A stretch of DNA of 64,000 nt from the NCBI RefSeq assembly GCF_035083965.1, contig NC_089731.1, positions 8,221,501-8,285,500 of the forward strand, written 5' to 3'. This DNA comes from Branchiostoma lanceolatum. Taxonomy: Eukaryota; Chordata; Leptocardii; Amphioxiformes; Branchiostomatidae. The notes under the pieces were generated by a model. It did not search any database. It was not told where the DNA came from and saw only the letters and a program-made list of their open reading frames with translations. This document shows positions 62,099 to 64,000 of the stretch, piece by piece (the first letter of the stretch is position 1; each line of letters starts with the position of its first letter). A program made the position numbers and the translations under genes.

Positions 62099-62824
62099 TA
62101 CAAGTATCTGCCATTCACAGATTTTAAGGTTTGTCGAAACTTGATAGAATTAACCGTTCGGAACTGCCCATTCCTCGACGAAAATCTTATCTCCCACTGG
62201 TTGTGGCAAGAAAGACAGACGATGCTGGTAGCCAGTAACCCCGCCTATGCTAAAAACGCAAGACCACAAAAAACCAAAGAGACACGTCTGCAGCTTGCAA
62301 TCTTTTATTTGCAGTTTTTCATCATGCAGAAGACGACCATACATGTTCATGTTGTTCAGGATTTGACAAGCACTGGAATATAGGTTGCGAAAATTGCAAA
62401 GATTGTATGTGACGAAAACAACTTTGTTGGCGTATAATAAGTGTAATATTCGCGTCTAGTGCGCTGTTTTTACCAGACTATCATTTTACTGTTTCGATGT
62501 TTCTATTTTGGAATTTGGGAAGAGATCTTTAAAACAACTAATCCTGTTTCCTTGTTAAATTATATTTTGTACACTGTTGTGGCGAATTTTCAATAAATGA
62601 AACATAGCACTACGCATACTAGTAGTATGTTTTACCATTTTTGCTCCCGAATCATGCATGTTCTTCATCTTTTTCTCGAGATCTATCATTCATTCTCGCC
62701 CTTGGTAGCTTACTATCGGAATATCAAACAACCAGTCTACACTTTCCACTATGCTTTCTATTTGTAAAAGGCGAATTTCGCTAAAGTCGTTGTCCTTGCG
62801 GAGGAGATTGACAGCCGTCTGTGA

Positions 62825-62852
62825 TCACGTGGCGAACACGTGATGGTCACAT
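62825..62852. promoter_or_regulatory. Three E-boxes at 11-bp intervals
   Basis: CACGTG at 62825-62830, CACGTG at 62836-62841 and CACATG at 62847-62852, each 11 bp from the next. It lies 1.5 kb upstream of the dipeptidase start and 640 bp beyond the stop of the peptide gene. Motifs are direct; binding is inferred. Confidence 0.4.
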
Positions 62853-63135
62853 GGTCCTCCTGACTATCCTGCAAATACAATATTCAAGGAGACACATTTG
62901 AATGAAGACCATGAAGCACCAAAATTAGATGTGTATAACCTATGGCTTCGAATTTATGATTAAAAACATGAGCCATGATGTAGATGTATAATTTGAAAGA
63001 CAGCGAAAGTTAGAAAACACACAACATTTACAAGACTTACAAAATACAACTCTTGATGGAATCCGATGTAATTCTAAACTACTATGAATATAGTGTGAGG
63101 GTTTTGGTCGTTCAAAGACAGGTTGCTGACCGGTC

Positions 63136-63380
63136 AAGCCCCCTCTCACTGGACCCGCGACGCGTTGGCGACCTCGCTGCGTCCTAGATTGAATTTGAGT
63201 TAGCCTTGACTTTACAATGGGAATACCATGCAAAACGTACAAGTATGACTACAAAAGAAACAAATCACACAAAGCGTAAAAAGATTCGTTTTTTACCGAT
63301 GAAATTCGTTTAGCGCTGTGTCAAATCGCTCGGTCGCAGCGAGGTCGCCAGCGCGTCGCGGGTCCAGTGAGAGGGGGTCT
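63136..63380. repeat. Inverted-repeat element
   Basis: Arms 63136-63184 and 63330-63380 are near-exact reverse complements, containing CCCCCTCTCACTGGACCCGC and GGCGACCTCGCTGCG. The 145-bp centre is AT-rich without coding content. It ends about 115 bp from the stop of the peptide gene. Confidence 0.85.
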
Positions 63381-63493
63381 TCGCCGCCACAGCGGAAAGG
63401 AGATATTAGGCAAAAGCACGGAATTTGAAGCTTCGGTAAAATCGGACTGATGCATGGTGGAAAGAAAATGTGTAAATCATCTTGACCGTTTCA

Positions 63494-63861
63494 TCATTCA
63501 GTTTCCTCTAGCACGTCACTCAGACGGGTATCCACATCCCGATTCTCCAGCTCCCTGGCCATTTCCAGCTCCCTGGCCATCTCACGACGGGCCAGTCGAC
63601 GGTCCAACATCGCCCTGATAGATTCGGCGCCACGCTCTGAGTAAAAGAGTTTTAAATTAGGGACATTAAACATTTCTCAGCGTTTTTTGTTATTCATCTA
63701 ACATATTACTACAAGCCTTCAGTAGAGCAAAATATGTTTCTTAATCCATGAATGACTGTTTTCTTACCCATGCCTCTGCCAAGCCTAAAGTAGCTGTCAG
63801 CAGCCATCATCTGGGACGAGATGACCAGGACAACAAGAAGAAACACCAGGGTTGTCTTCAT
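63494..63861 (-). CDS. Small secreted peptide precursor, unrecognised
   Basis: Two coding exons, 63861-63768 and 63636-63494 (TGA), encode 78 residues. Residues 1-20 are a typical signal peptide (MKTTLVFLLVVLVISSQMMA), followed by ADSYFRLGRGMERGAESIRA. The rest is a charged, probably helical segment with an internal repeat (EMARELEMARELE) and an acidic end (LSDVLEETE). There are no cysteines. SYFRL-GR just after the signal peptide could yield an amidated FRL-type peptide, but single-arginine cleavage is uncertain. The ATG directly follows a good acceptor (CTTTACTACAG), suggesting an untranslated first exon ending near 63920, where GTAACC could be the donor. The signal peptide and splicing support a real gene; function is unknown. 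Confidence 0.7.
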
Positions 63862-64000
63862 CTGTAGTAAAGACAAGACGAGATTTATGCTTTTGTATCT
63901 AAAGCTCACTACGTCTTGGTTACCTTCGACTCTGCCCATTTAAGGCGGGGCAGCAAGTTTGCATCGATTTCTAGCCGGTCGAAATCAAGATAATCGTTAC

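Larger units (their letters stand above)
61295..63493. other. Spacer upstream of the dipeptidase gene
   Basis: Contains the 5' region of the dipeptidase, a fold-back MITE (61964-62098), a cluster of three E-boxes (62825-62852) and a second inverted repeat (63136-63380). No exon was recognised. Confidence 0.5.

Noticed and set aside
61985..62383. 132-codon open frame
   Set aside because: Its first part is the palindromic MITE at 61964-62098 and the rest has no recognisable protein features.

Overview
The window looks like nuclear DNA of an invertebrate chordate, most likely an amphioxus (Branchiostoma). The genes are intron-rich with short vertebrate-like exons, GT-AG introns and AT-rich spacers. 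The proteins are close to vertebrate ANO7, TP53I3, TMCO4, OTUD3, POLR2D, SPAG7 and membrane dipeptidase. Introns and spacers carry many small fold-back elements and tRNA-headed SINEs. The species call is an inference. All exon models were read by eye from frame, splice sites and family resemblance.

Layout. 1-17924 (+): the 3' two thirds of an anoctamin, closest to ANO7, whose N-terminal exons lie upstream of the window. It carries two separate pairs of duplicated, frame-locked exons (91+91 bp and 61+61 bp), a 40-bp minisatellite and a promoter-like cluster inside an intron. 17925-23056: its 3' region, then a spacer with an 826-bp fold-back element bounded by a 9-bp target duplication. 23057-28136 (+): a TP53I3-type quinone oxidoreductase, seven coding exons. 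30242-39430 (-): TMCO4, 14 coding exons, a membrane protein with an alpha/beta-hydrolase domain. 40736-44160 (+): OTUD3 deubiquitinase, eight exons. 47314-49221 (-): POLR2D (Rpb4), four exons. 49682-53408 (+): SPAG7, an R3H protein, seven exons. 54764-61294 (-): membrane dipeptidase, ten exons. 63494-63861 (-): a two-exon, 78-residue secreted peptide precursor that I do not recognise.

Organisation. TMCO4/OTUD3 and POLR2D/SPAG7 are head-to-head pairs likely to share promoters. The TMCO4-OTUD3 divergent pair is, from general knowledge, also adjacent and divergent on human 1p36. TP53I3/TMCO4, OTUD3/POLR2D and SPAG7/dipeptidase are convergent. The genes belong to unrelated pathways (lipid/ion transport, NADPH-dependent reduction, ubiquitin editing, transcription, peptide hydrolysis); nothing suggests one shared system.

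The strongest unusual signals are the two mutually exclusive exon pairs of the ANO7-like gene, the secreted peptide with a possible amidation site, the conserved TMCO4-OTUD3 pair, a dipeptidase that appears to use an N-terminal anchor and no GPI tail, and several families of fold-back transposable elements with readable target duplications, one nested inside another.
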